This document shows, piece by piece, positions 24,892-33,127 of a DNA stretch of 49,209 nucleotides. The number at the start of each line of letters is the position of its first letter. Within the stretch, counting starts at the first letter, position 1. The notes beneath the pieces were generated by a model. The model saw nothing but the letters and a program-made list of their open reading frames with translations, searched no databases and was not told the DNA's origin. The translations under genes and the position numbers were made by a program. The DNA is from Treponema sp. (lineage in GTDB: Bacteria; Spirochaetota; Spirochaetia; Treponematales; Treponemataceae). Where the stretch lies: contig JAGBXW010000088.1 in assembly GCA_017629095.1 (NCBI GenBank), positions 1 to 49,209 on the forward strand, given 5' to 3'.

Positions 24892-27800
24892 ATGCAATTC
24901 GATGAACACGCACTAGAACTTTCTATAATCGAACTTTTTGAAAAGCAAGGTTACGCACATATAGCAGGTTCAGAGCTTCATCATGACAAAAAAGAAGTGC
25001 TTCTTGAAGATATACTCCGAAATTTTCTCTTGTTCAAATATTCATCCATAAACATTACCCAAAATGAAATTTCTACAGTAGTAAATACTATAAAAAATAT
25101 TTCATCATCCTTGTACGAAGAAAATAAATCAGTTTTAGAAATCTTACACAAAGGCGTTACTCTCCGTAGAGATGATTCTAGTCAAAAAGATGTTTTGATT
25201 CATTTTATTGATTACGACGAACCAGAAAACAATTTTTTCAATATTGTAAATCAACTTGAAATCCAAGGACGAGAACACAATCGCATCCCAGACGGAATTG
25301 TTTATATCAATGGAATACCCTTGGTGGTTTTAGAATTTAAATCCGCCATAAAAGAAAACACAACTATCGAAGACGCCTACAAGCAATTAACTGTTCGTTA
25401 TCGTCGTGATATTCCAGAGCTTTTCAAATTCAACGCTTTTGTTGTAATCAGTGATGGTGTGAATAATAAAGTCGGATCATTGTTCAGTCCCTATGAATTC
25501 TTCTATGCCTGGCGAAAAGTTGAAAGTACAGACAAAGACAGTGACGGAATAAGTTCACTTATTACAATGGTAAAAGGCTTATTCCGTAAAGACAGACTTC
25601 TTGCTGTTATAAAAGATTTTGTTTACTTTCCGGACTCAAGCAACAAGGAAACAAAGATTATCTGCCGTTATCCTCAGTATTTTGCAGCAGAATCTTTGTA
25701 TAAAAGTATTGGTTCTGCAATCCGTCCCAAAGGAAACGGAAAAGGTGGCATTTACTTTGGAGCAACAGGCTGCGGCAAAAGCTATACAATGGTTTTCTTG
25801 AGCCGTCTGCTTATGAGGTCTCAGGAACTTTCAAGCCCTACAATTATTGTTATCACAGACCGTACAGACCTGGACGACCAGCTTAGCAAAATCTTTTTGA
25901 AAAGCAAAACCTATATTGGTGATGAAACGGTTGAATGTATTGAAAGCCGAGCGTTATTAAAAACAAAACTTGAAGGACGAAAAAGCGGAGGTGTATTTCT
26001 TACTACAATCCAGAAATTCTGTGAGGATATAAAGCTGCTTTCTGAGCGTCCAAATATCATCTGCATAAGTGATGAGGCTCACCGAAGTCAAAATAACCTA
26101 GAAGAAAAAACGGTAATTACAGATAAAGGCGTAGAGCATAAATACGGATTTGCAAAGTATCTGCATGATTCACTTCCGAATGCAACGTATGTTGGCTTTA
26201 CTGGCACTCCAATTGATGAAATGACCCAGGTTTTTGGTGATATTGTTGAAGCCTACACAATGAAAGAATCGGTAGCCGATGGAATTACGGTAAATCTTGT
26301 GTATGAAGGACGAGCTGCCAAGGTAATTCTTGACCAGAAAAAAGTTCGTGAGATTGAAGAATACTACAAACAGTGCGAGGACGAAGGTGCAAACGAGGCA
26401 CAGATTGCAGCGAGTAAAAAGGCAGTTGCAAACCTTGATGCAATTATTGGTGATGATGATGTAGTTGCAGCTGTAGCACAGGACTTCATTGACCATTATG
26501 AAACCCGAGTTCGAGAAGGAGCAACTGTTGAAGGCAAAGCAATGTTTGTCTGCTCAAATCGTGAGATTGCCTATAAGCTCTGGCAGAAGATTGTAGAACT
26601 ACGCCCTGAATGGAATGAGAAAAAAGACTTTGACGATAAAGATTTTAAACCTATAGAAAAAATCAAAATGGTAATGACCGAGAACAAGGCAAAAGATACA
26701 AAAGGTTTATTTGAACTTCTCAGGAATAGTGATTACCGAAAGGAACTTGACCGCCAGTTTAAGAACATAAAATCAAACTTTAAGATTGCAATTGTTGTTG
26801 ATATGTGGATTACAGGTTTTGACGTTCCATCACTCGACACAATCTATATCTATAAGCCACTTCAAAAGCATACTTTGATTCAGACAATCAGCCGTGTAAA
26901 CCGCACTTATAAAGGAAAAGACAAAGGATTGATTGTTGACTATATCGGTATCAAGCGTGCAATGAACGAAGCATTGAAGAAATATACTGGTGATGAAAAC
27001 GAAGAGTTTGAAGATACCGACAAGGCTGTTGTTATTGTAAAAGACCAGATAAGTGTTATAGATGCAATGTTCAATGAATTCAATGCTTCTGATTATTATA
27101 ACGGGAGCCCTCTTAAACAACTTGAATGTTTGAATCGTGCAGTTGAGTTTGTACAGACCACGGAAGAACTTGAGAAGAGATTTATGGAAGCTGTCCGCAG
27201 AATGAAAAGAGCTTTTAATCTTTGTTCTTCAAGTGAAAAAATCACTAAGAGTGAAAAAGATAAAATCAACTTTTATGTTGCAATTCGTTCTGTATTGTTC
27301 AAACTTACAAAAGGCGATGCTCCTGATATTACAACAATGAATCATCATGTAGCTCAGATGATTAATGAAGCAATCAAATCTGACGGTGTAGAAGAATTAT
27401 TTCAGGTTGGAAAGAATATTAATTTCGACTTGTTCAGCCCTGAGTATCTTGAAAAGATTAATTCAATTACACTACCTAATACAAAAATCAAAATCCTTCA
27501 GCAGCTTTTGCAACAAGTCATTGCAGATTACAAAAAGACGAACAAGATTAAAGCCATGGAATTTTCTGAGCGAATGAAGAAACTTGTTGAAGCATATAAC
27601 AACCGCCATATTGATGATTTTACAACTCAGGTTCTTGATGAAGTTACAAAGCAGTTGAATGATTTGCTCAATGATATAAAAGTTGATAAAGAAAAATTCA
27701 AGGCACTAGGAATCAGTTTTGAAGAAAAAGCGTTCTACGATATTCTGGTAAGTTGTGCCAAAAAATTCCATTTTGAAGGCAAAATCTCTAACGGCAAAAT

Positions 27801-28005
27801 GAAAGACCTTGCAAAGAAAGTAAAGGCTCTTGTTGATGATAAAACCCGTTACACAGACTGGGATCAGAGAATCGATGTTAAGGCCGAAATGGAAGCAGAC
27901 CTTATGATTCTACTTGATGAAAACGGATATCCGCCAGAACCATTTGATGAAGTGTATGCTGAAGTGTTTGAGCAGGCCGAGAACTTTAAGAAATATGCGA
28001 ACTAA
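24892..28005 (+). CDS. hsdR: Type I restriction-modification system, restriction/translocase subunit
   Basis: 1037 aa, full family length. The PD-(D/E)XK nuclease motif is at about 132-150 (IPDGIVYINGIPLVVLEFK). The superfamily 2 helicase motor has Walker A GATGCGKS (about 290-297), DEAH at about 393-396 followed by RSQ, and VGFTGTP. A C-terminal helical region would dock on the M2S core. It translocates unmodified DNA and cuts far from the site. It is separated from hsdS by about 6.5 kb of cargo. Confidence 0.96.
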   Translation: MQFDEHALELSIIELFEKQGYAHIAGSELHHDKKEVLLEDILRNFLLFKYSSINITQNEISTVVNTIKNISSSLYEENKSVLEILHKGVTLRRDDSSQKDVLIHFIDYDEPENNFFNIVNQLEIQGREHNRIPDGIVYINGIPLVVLEFKSAIKENTTIEDAYKQLTVRYRRDIPELFKFNAFVVISDGVNNKVGSLFSPYEFFYAWRKVESTDKDSDGISSLITMVKGLFRKDRLLAVIKDFVYFPDSSNKETKIICRYPQYFAAESLYKSIGSAIRPKGNGKGGIYFGATGCGKSYTMVFLSRLLMRSQELSSPTIIVITDRTDLDDQLSKIFLKSKTYIGDETVECIESRALLKTKLEGRKSGGVFLTTIQKFCEDIKLLSERPNIICISDEAHRSQNNLEEKTVITDKGVEHKYGFAKYLHDSLPNATYVGFTGTPIDEMTQVFGDIVEAYTMKESVADGITVNLVYEGRAAKVILDQKKVREIEEYYKQCEDEGANEAQIAASKKAVANLDAIIGDDDVVAAVAQDFIDHYETRVREGATVEGKAMFVCSNREIAYKLWQKIVELRPEWNEKKDFDDKDFKPIEKIKMVMTENKAKDTKGLFELLRNSDYRKELDRQFKNIKSNFKIAIVVDMWITGFDVPSLDTIYIYKPLQKHTLIQTISRVNRTYKGKDKGLIVDYIGIKRAMNEALKKYTGDENEEFEDTDKAVVIVKDQISVIDAMFNEFNASDYYNGSPLKQLECLNRAVEFVQTTEELEKRFMEAVRRMKRAFNLCSSSEKITKSEKDKINFYVAIRSVLFKLTKGDAPDITTMNHHVAQMINEAIKSDGVEELFQVGKNINFDLFSPEYLEKINSITLPNTKIKILQQLLQQVIADYKKTNKIKAMEFSERMKKLVEAYNNRHIDDFTTQVLDEVTKQLNDLLNDIKVDKEKFKALGISFEEKAFYDILVSCAKKFHFEGKISNGKMKDLAKKVKALVDDKTRYTDWDQRIDVKAEMEADLMILLDENGYPPEPFDEVYAEVFEQAENFKKYAN

Positions 28006-28027
28006 ATCTTTAGTTTGATATATTCAA

Positions 28028-28123
28028 CCTTATTCCACGTTTCGGGCCCCCGAAACTATACCCGAACTTTACTCTACGTTTCGGGCCCCGAAACTATACC
28101 CGAACCTTATTCTACGTTTCGGG
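28028..28123. repeat. 38-39 bp tandem repeat of the yicC 3' end, hairpin-forming
   Basis: Three copies of a unit containing CGTTTCGGG start at 28038, 28077 and 28115 (periods 39 and 38). The first two contain the palindrome GTTTCGGGGCCCCGAAAC or a near copy. The rightmost copy is the real 3' end of yicC, including its stop at 28107-28109; the others repeat that end downstream of the gene. The two intact hairpins could act as terminators between convergent hsdR and yicC. Confidence 0.85.
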
Positions 28124-29015
28124 CCTGTTCCCTGATATTTTCTAGGGCATCCTTGGCGGTAATGACCATGGCACCCACCTCTGTAAACTGGTTCTTAGAG
28201 CCAATAGTATTTATTTCCCGATTAATTTCTTGACAGATAAAGTCGATTTTGCGGCCGGGAGTGGCATTATCCACCAGCTCCTTAGCAAGGGCTGAAAGAT
28301 GGCTTTTGAGACGAACAATTTCCTCGTTGATGGTGTACTTTACCAAGAGGGCTGCCACCTCTGTAAGCACCCGCTGTTGGTCGTAGCCTTCACCTAAAAG
28401 CTCCTGAAATCGTCGCTGGAGGTTTTCCTTAAAAGCATGTTCCATCTGAGGCTGCCACTGGGTAAAGAAGGCGGCTGCATTTTCTAAAACCGCAAGCTTT
28501 TCCTGTAGGTCAGCCTTGAGATTTTCTCCTTCCCGCCTTCTGTCTGCCACAAATTGCTCCAGAGCCTTATCAAACACAGGCTCCAGCAAGGCCTTGTAAG
28601 CATCAACATCGAAATCACGGTGAGAAACAAGCACACCATCTTGGTTCAGCACAAAAGAAAGAGTGGAGTTTACATCTTTTTGCAGACAATCCTGTTGATG
28701 ATTTTCTTCACGACTCTGAGAAGATAAAATCTGGGAAACCTGGGAAATTGCTGCAGCATAAGATTGTACAGCCTCATGGTTTACCACAATTCGTGTAGCA
28801 GGCTCCTCTTCTCGTAACCGAATATACACATCAACCTTACCTCGCACCACAGCAGCAGTTACCTTTTCTCTAAAAAAATTCTCCAGGCGAGAAAGGCTTG
28901 AAGGCAGATTTATTGAAAGATCTAGGAATCGAGAATTATAGGACTTGATTTCCACTGAAAGAAAGAGCTTTTCTTCCACCAATTCCTCATATCCATAGCC
29001 TGTCATACTGTTCAT
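28107..29015 (-). CDS. yicC: YicC/YloC-family endoribonuclease
   Basis: 302 aa, normal family length. The family N-terminus is present (SMTGYGYEE...LSVEIKSYNSRFLDLSINLPSSL), as is the C-terminal DUF1732 region (EIVRLKSHLSAL, GRKIDFICQEINREINTIGSK). YicC proteins are RNA-cleaving stress factors. The ATG has GGAG six bases upstream. The last codons and stop lie in the tandem repeat described separately. The gene follows murC by about 40 bp. Confidence 0.92.
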   Translation of the reverse strand: MNSMTGYGYEELVEEKLFLSVEIKSYNSRFLDLSINLPSSLSRLENFFREKVTAAVVRGKVDVYIRLREEEPATRIVVNHEAVQSYAAAISQVSQILSSQSREENHQQDCLQKDVNSTLSFVLNQDGVLVSHRDFDVDAYKALLEPVFDKALEQFVADRRREGENLKADLQEKLAVLENAAAFFTQWQPQMEHAFKENLQRRFQELLGEGYDQQRVLTEVAALLVKYTINEEIVRLKSHLSALAKELVDNATPGRKIDFICQEINREINTIGSKNQFTEVGAMVITAKDALENIREQARNVE

Positions 29016-29052
29016 GTGTCACTCCTAAAATCCCTTGTATAGGGAAGAATAT

Positions 29053-30558
29053 TTACTTTTCATTTGCCAGACGACGCCACAATTCCCGTCCGAGCTTCCA
29101 GTTATCACCTGCTCCCATGGTGACAAAAACGATACCTTGGGGAAACTGCGGATCACCTTGAACAAGCTCTTGTTCTAGATCCTGGGCAGCATCAAGAATC
29201 TCCTGGTAATAGCGAACATTGGGATGATATTTGCAGGTAGCCTGGTACAAGGTAGTGCCATCCACACCAGAAGCACTGGCATTTTCTCTGGCTGAGCCGT
29301 AGATTTTATGAAGAATCACCTGGTCAGCAGCTCCAAAGGATGAGGCAAACTCCTCCAGCAAGGCGGCAGTTCGAGTATAGGTGTGGGACATAAAATCCAC
29401 CACCAGCTTGTAACCAGGATAAAAGGCACGATAGCCTTCTAGTGTAGTTTTGATGGCAGTAGGATGATGAGCGTAATCGTCAAGAATCACCAGCTTATCC
29501 TTGCGACCCACCAGTTCGCTACGCCGCTTTCCTCCACGAAAAGAGGCAAGACCTGAAGCAAGCCTTTGGGCAAGGGCATCATTTGTAAGAGAAGGCTCAT
29601 GGACCTTGAGCAATTCCACTGACATGGCAATGGCAGCAGCAGCATTCAGTACCAAGTGGCGACCAGGAACTTCTAGCCGAAAGGCCTGCTCTCCAAAGCC
29701 TGCAAGGTAAAAATATTGACAACCAGCTTCCACCTGACCAAAGCGTACCTTATAAGCTCCTTCTGCAGTCTCACCGTAGGGAAGCAACTGAATGTCAGGA
29801 CGCTTTTTTGTAGCGAGGGCAGCAGCCTCACAGGCACCAGCATCGTCAGCACAATAAATCAACTGGCCATTTTCTGGCAGCAGGCAAATATAGTCCACAA
29901 AGGCAGATAAAATGTCTTCGTATGTGGGAAAGAAATCCTGATGGTCACTTTCTACGCTAGTAAGAATGATTTTTTTTGGATGAAAATCCATAAAATGACG
30001 CTGATACTCGCAGGTTTCTGCCACAAAAAACTCTGTTCCCTGACTCAGAGTGCAGCTTCCTTGTTTTCCAAGACTGTCTTGTGGCTTTGACCCACCAAAG
30101 CTTGAAATTAAGCTTCCTGCCAAAACCTGTACAGGCAGATCAAACTGCTGAAGGATGGTACCAGTAAGCCCCGTGGTGGTGGTTTTACCGTGAACCCCTG
30201 CAATGCCACAGCTATAGGCATGGGCAGAAAGCTGCCCCAAAGCCTGAGAATACAGCAGGCAGGGAATGTTACGACGATGGGCTTCTGCTAGCTCGCAGTT
30301 AGTATCTTTGTTATAGGCAGAGGAATAGATGATACACAAAAGGTCGTCGGTAATGTTTGCCTCGTTAAAGAGGCTAGCAGTAATTCCACAGGCAGCTAGT
30401 ACTTGGTCAGTATAGAAGGTGTCTGCCACATCACTTCCTGTAATCCTTGCCCCACGCTGACAAAGAATCTCCGTAAGGGCGGCCATTCCCGTTCCCTTAA
30501 TTCCAACAAAATGAATGTGAAGCCCCTGTAAATCAGCGGGTAGTAAGAAGTCCTTCAT
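29053..30558 (-). CDS. murC: UDP-N-acetylmuramate-L-alanine ligase
   Basis: 501 aa. It has the N-terminal Rossmann domain HFVGIKGTGMAALTEIL (15-31), ATP loop GVHGKTTTTG (121-130), the central DDYAHHPTAI motif and a C-terminal ligase domain. It adds L-Ala to UDP-MurNAc, the first peptide step of peptidoglycan synthesis. The product could be Mpl-like, but the order and spacing fit MurC better. Its ATG is only seven bases from a TATACT box in repeat element A, so the mRNA should be leaderless. Confidence 0.88.
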   Translation of the reverse strand: MKDFLLPADLQGLHIHFVGIKGTGMAALTEILCQRGARITGSDVADTFYTDQVLAACGITASLFNEANITDDLLCIIYSSAYNKDTNCELAEAHRRNIPCLLYSQALGQLSAHAYSCGIAGVHGKTTTTGLTGTILQQFDLPVQVLAGSLISSFGGSKPQDSLGKQGSCTLSQGTEFFVAETCEYQRHFMDFHPKKIILTSVESDHQDFFPTYEDILSAFVDYICLLPENGQLIYCADDAGACEAAALATKKRPDIQLLPYGETAEGAYKVRFGQVEAGCQYFYLAGFGEQAFRLEVPGRHLVLNAAAAIAMSVELLKVHEPSLTNDALAQRLASGLASFRGGKRRSELVGRKDKLVILDDYAHHPTAIKTTLEGYRAFYPGYKLVVDFMSHTYTRTAALLEEFASSFGAADQVILHKIYGSARENASASGVDGTTLYQATCKYHPNVRYYQEILDAAQDLEQELVQGDPQFPQGIVFVTMGAGDNWKLGRELWRRLANEK

Positions 30559-30565
30559 GAGGTGC

Positions 30566-30709
30566 AGTATAGCATAGGTTCAATGAAATTAAAAGCGGTG
30601 GAGGATGCCAGCAGCCCACCGCTGCCTTACGCTGAGCAAGCTCAGAGTTCGGCATCGGTAGGCACCCGCTGGCATCCTCCACCGAGTTTTTCGTTCATCG
30701 GGCTATACT
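30566..30709. repeat. Element A: hairpin promoter element with terminal inverted repeats
   Basis: The ends are GCAGTATAGC (from 30564) and GCTATACTGC (to 30711), a perfect 10-bp terminal inverted repeat that places TATACT boxes facing outward on both sides. The core is a long stem: arms 30596-30612 and 30668-30684 are 17-bp perfect complements, with a second, inner stem (AGCCCACCGCTGCC against GGCATCGGTAGGC) and an apical CTGAGC/GCTCAG hairpin. The left box drives murC. The right box points into the modular repeat. Copies B and C share the ends but have different stem sequences. Confidence 0.8.
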
Positions 30710-30740
30710 GCTGGGTAGATGGGGCTGGTACACAAGCATT

Positions 30741-31070
30741 TTCTTCCAGGGTTCTTGGGTAGGGAGCGACGGCTGCAAGCCGGAAAGTTGCGATATATTG
30801 AGCAACTTTAGCGAGTCTCACCTTTGCCCCCGCAAAGGGGCGGTTGGAACGACGGCTGTAAGCCGGAAAATCGCGATATATTGAGCGATTTTAGCGAGTC
30901 TCGGTTGAGCCCCTGCGAAACCGCTGCAAGGAGCGACCAGCCGTTAGGCTGGGAAAGTTGCGAGTGGCGCAGCAACTTTAGCGAGTCTCGGTGCGTGCTT
31001 GCACGCCTTGCCCCTGCGAAAGTGTGGAAATCCCACTTCCGTGTAGAGGGTTGTCCTTTCCCTAAAAAAA
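30741..31070 (+). repeat. Modular hairpin repeat, locus 1 (three internal modules)
   Basis: It begins with a CCAGGGTTCTTGGGTAGGG entry block. Three modules (30762-30820, 30846-30902, 30930-30989) each follow the order GGAGCGAC or GGAACGAC, a GCTG..CAGC-type hairpin, an AAAGTTGC/GCAACTTT or AAAATCGC/GCGATTTT hairpin, and AGCGAGTCTC. It ends with the terminal block CTTCCGTGTAGAGGG...CCCTAAAAAAA. No convincing open frame crosses it. It lies 30-60 bp beyond element A, downstream of its rightward TATACT. Confidence 0.8.
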
Positions 31071-31120
31071 CACCCCGCCTGCCAGGGAAGTTGCAAACGG
31101 GGTTAGAAGGATTTTCATAG

Positions 31121-31141
31121 AGTTAGGAAAACTGCCTAACT
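31121..31141. terminator. Inverted repeat after the lipoprotein gene
   Basis: AGTTAGG (31121-31127) and CCTAACT (31135-31141) form a 7-bp stem just past the lipoprotein stop on the minus strand. No strong T-run follows on either strand, so termination is only likely. Confidence 0.45.
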
Positions 31142-31157
31142 AGCAGATAAAACAAAC

Positions 31158-32042
31158 TTATTTGTAATAAGTATTTCCACTGCCCATCAAAGCATGGGGA
31201 TAGAGGTAGTAGATGGTAGGAGAGGTGGAACTTGTACCGCTGATGGAACTATTGGTAAATGGCTCACTGCTTACAGAGATTGTTCCATCATCGTTGTCTT
31301 TCCAATAGGAAATATCCTTTCCACCTGAGGTGAAACTTACAAAGGTACCATCCTTGTTGATTTGAATTTGTTTTACTCCATGTCCATTGTAATAAGTACC
31401 AACAAACTTATCTCCGCTGGTGGGTCTATTTTCCATGGTGTAGTACTGCACACTTCCTGACATTGTACTTACTTTCATTTGATAGTATCTATATGTACCA
31501 CTGGTAGAAGTTGAGCTACCTTGTGTACCATTGGAAGCAGATTCGCCTTTTTTATCACCAGAAGTGTAATCGCCGGAAGTTGAGCCGCCGTATGTACCAT
31601 CGCCAGAAGATGTAGTACCACTAGGAGGAGTAGTTCCTATACTAAATGTAGCAACTGCAACTATGTCTCCCTCTGAGGGCAATTCTGAGAGCAATCCACT
31701 AATGTCCTTTGGCACCTTCTTTACTTTGGCAGAAATAGTACCAGAAGCTGAATATGTGAAATCACCTAATTCAAAGGAAAAAATTTTACCTAGCAGGTTT
31801 ATATTCGCCGTTTTCATGGAATTAGGGACGGTTACGCTTCCTTCGGCACCAAACTTAATGGTGTCGTTGCCACTTTTCCAAGTAGTGTCGGTAAGATAGC
31901 CTACTGTAGCACCGTATCCTGGAGGTGTGTAGCTGTCTTGAGGAGCTACATCTTGCTTACAGCCAACAAACAGGGCAAGTGAAATGAGCAACATAGAAAA
32001 TGCTACTCCCAACGGTAATTTTGCAGTTACTTTTGAAGTCAT
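31158..32042 (-). CDS. Putative lipoprotein
   Basis: 294 aa. The signal peptide ends in a lipobox LFVGC with Cys28 as the lipidated residue. The rest is beta-rich, with a Gly/Ser/Thr low-complexity segment (about 135-180) containing many SGD, TSG and SST units. The start has AAGGAGG at the right spacing. Spirochaetes often carry such species-specific outer-surface lipoproteins; I recognise no named family. Confidence 0.75.
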   Translation of the reverse strand: MTSKVTAKLPLGVAFSMLLISLALFVGCKQDVAPQDSYTPPGYGATVGYLTDTTWKSGNDTIKFGAEGSVTVPNSMKTANINLLGKIFSFELGDFTYSASGTISAKVKKVPKDISGLLSELPSEGDIVAVATFSIGTTPPSGTTSSGDGTYGGSTSGDYTSGDKKGESASNGTQGSSTSTSGTYRYYQMKVSTMSGSVQYYTMENRPTSGDKFVGTYYNGHGVKQIQINKDGTFVSFTSGGKDISYWKDNDDGTISVSSEPFTNSSISGTSSTSPTIYYLYPHALMGSGNTYYK

Positions 32043-32222
32043 AGACTTCCTCCTTAATTTTTATAGCTTGGTTCGTCGCTATAACTCTCTCCCAAACCAT
32101 ATCTATTTATATGAGCTGACCCAAAATTGACTCAGCCCATGAATTACAACAAATAGCCCCGGTAAGAACCAGAGGCCATCTCCCCCTCCACCACATAAGA
32201 ATTGGCGAAAGGGGGATGAATC

Positions 32223-32948
32223 TTAGAAGTTAAATCGAGCTCCCAAAGCAAACGAAATTGTGGAAAGGTTCATGCGCAGGTCATCAACCTTAGCTGTAAA
32301 ACCAGCCACAGAAGTCTCTAAAGATTTTGAGATATTTACGTTATTGCGGGCAAGAAATACTAAATCAAATTTAGTATTGGGAATTCGAGCCACAACACCA
32401 GCCTTAGTTACAAGAGCAAAGGAAGCTCCCAATTTAGCCTCCAAAGACAACTCACCACTAGAATACTTTGCTGAATTGATGTTTACACCAAAACCTGCAC
32501 CAAGGAAGGGACGTACAGGTCCTTCGCAAAAGGTGTATACAGCAAGAAGTTCTGGTGAAATAACAGTGATCTTAAAGGTATTGGTTATTGTTTTCTCCTC
32601 ATCCAGCGGATCTGTAATCTTCTCTTCCCATTTCATAAAGTCCATTAGCAGATTGAATTCCAATGCTAGGTCTGGGAGTTTGGAAAATGGTGCAATACCA
32701 AATGAGGGTACTATTTCAAATCCACCTAAATGCCCAGATACACTGCTCCCTAACTCCTCTCCTAAATCGAAATTGGCAGAAAAACTATCCATGGAACTGT
32801 ATCCCATTTCCACACCAATATACATGGGAGGCCGCTTTCCACCACCATTAGAGCTTTCCACTGCAGGTGCTTCTGCTTCCTGAGCAAAGGCTCCACCACA
32901 CACAAACAAGGCCAACATTGTAGCCACCAGCAACACTTTCTTTTGCAT
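32223..32948 (-). CDS. Outer-membrane beta-barrel protein
   Basis: 241 aa from the ATG at 32948, chosen because AAAGGAG precedes it at the right distance; upstream ATGs lack this. A signal peptide ends near GGAFAQ. The mature part has repeated amphipathic strands (YIGVEMGYSSM, PFLGAGFGVNI, FALGARFNF) and a C-terminal Phe, as in barrel proteins of the OmpW/OprF-like type. A 12-G tract lies about 130 bp upstream. Confidence 0.75.
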   Translation of the reverse strand: MQKKVLLVATMLALFVCGGAFAQEAEAPAVESSNGGGKRPPMYIGVEMGYSSMDSFSANFDLGEELGSSVSGHLGGFEIVPSFGIAPFSKLPDLALEFNLLMDFMKWEEKITDPLDEEKTITNTFKITVISPELLAVYTFCEGPVRPFLGAGFGVNINSAKYSSGELSLEAKLGASFALVTKAGVVARIPNTKFDLVFLARNNVNISKSLETSVAGFTAKVDDLRMNLSTISFALGARFNF

Positions 32949-32982
32949 ACGCATCTCCTTTAGAAAGTAAATAATTTTGTGC

Positions 32983-32988
32983 ATTATA
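32983..32988 (-). promoter_or_regulatory. -10 box of the outer-membrane protein gene
   Basis: A perfect TATAAT on the minus strand (32988-32983), about 35 bp before the start codon. No good -35 is visible at 17 bp, so activation by another factor or by upstream sequence is possible. Confidence 0.5.
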
Positions 32989-33080
32989 CAGTATGAGTGG
33001 TATCATCTAATGATAGTTATGAAAAAAAAATTGATTTTTTTTATCTTTTTTTTTCATTCATCGATACAGCTGTACCGTAT

Positions 33081-33092
33081 GGGGGGGGGGGG
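33081..33092. repeat. 12-G homopolymer between regulator and outer-membrane gene
   Basis: Twelve consecutive G on the plus strand (poly-C on the strand of the outer-membrane gene), 92 bp upstream of its -10 box. A palindrome TACAGCTGTA lies close by at about 33065-33074. Tracts of this kind vary in length during replication. Confidence 0.9.
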
Positions 33093-33127
33093 TTAAAATA
33101 AGTAGTTATATAGAGATAGAATATACA

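Noticed and set aside
14536..28005. Prophage or conjugative element as the origin of the restriction island
   Set aside because: No integrase, structural phage gene, relaxase or flanking tRNA repeat is visible; AT-rich composition alone is not enough.
28028..28123. CRISPR array
   Set aside because: The units are contiguous tandem repeats with no unique spacers, and no cas gene is present.
30741..31070. CRISPR-like or integron attC array
   Set aside because: Modules differ in sequence, carry no cassettes between them, and no integrase or cas gene is visible in the window.
30562..31120. Open frames of 66 and 98 codons in the element A/mosaic locus 1 region
   Set aside because: They run through hairpin arms and repeat modules, have no ribosome sites, and the homologous segments in loci 2 and 3 do not keep the frame.
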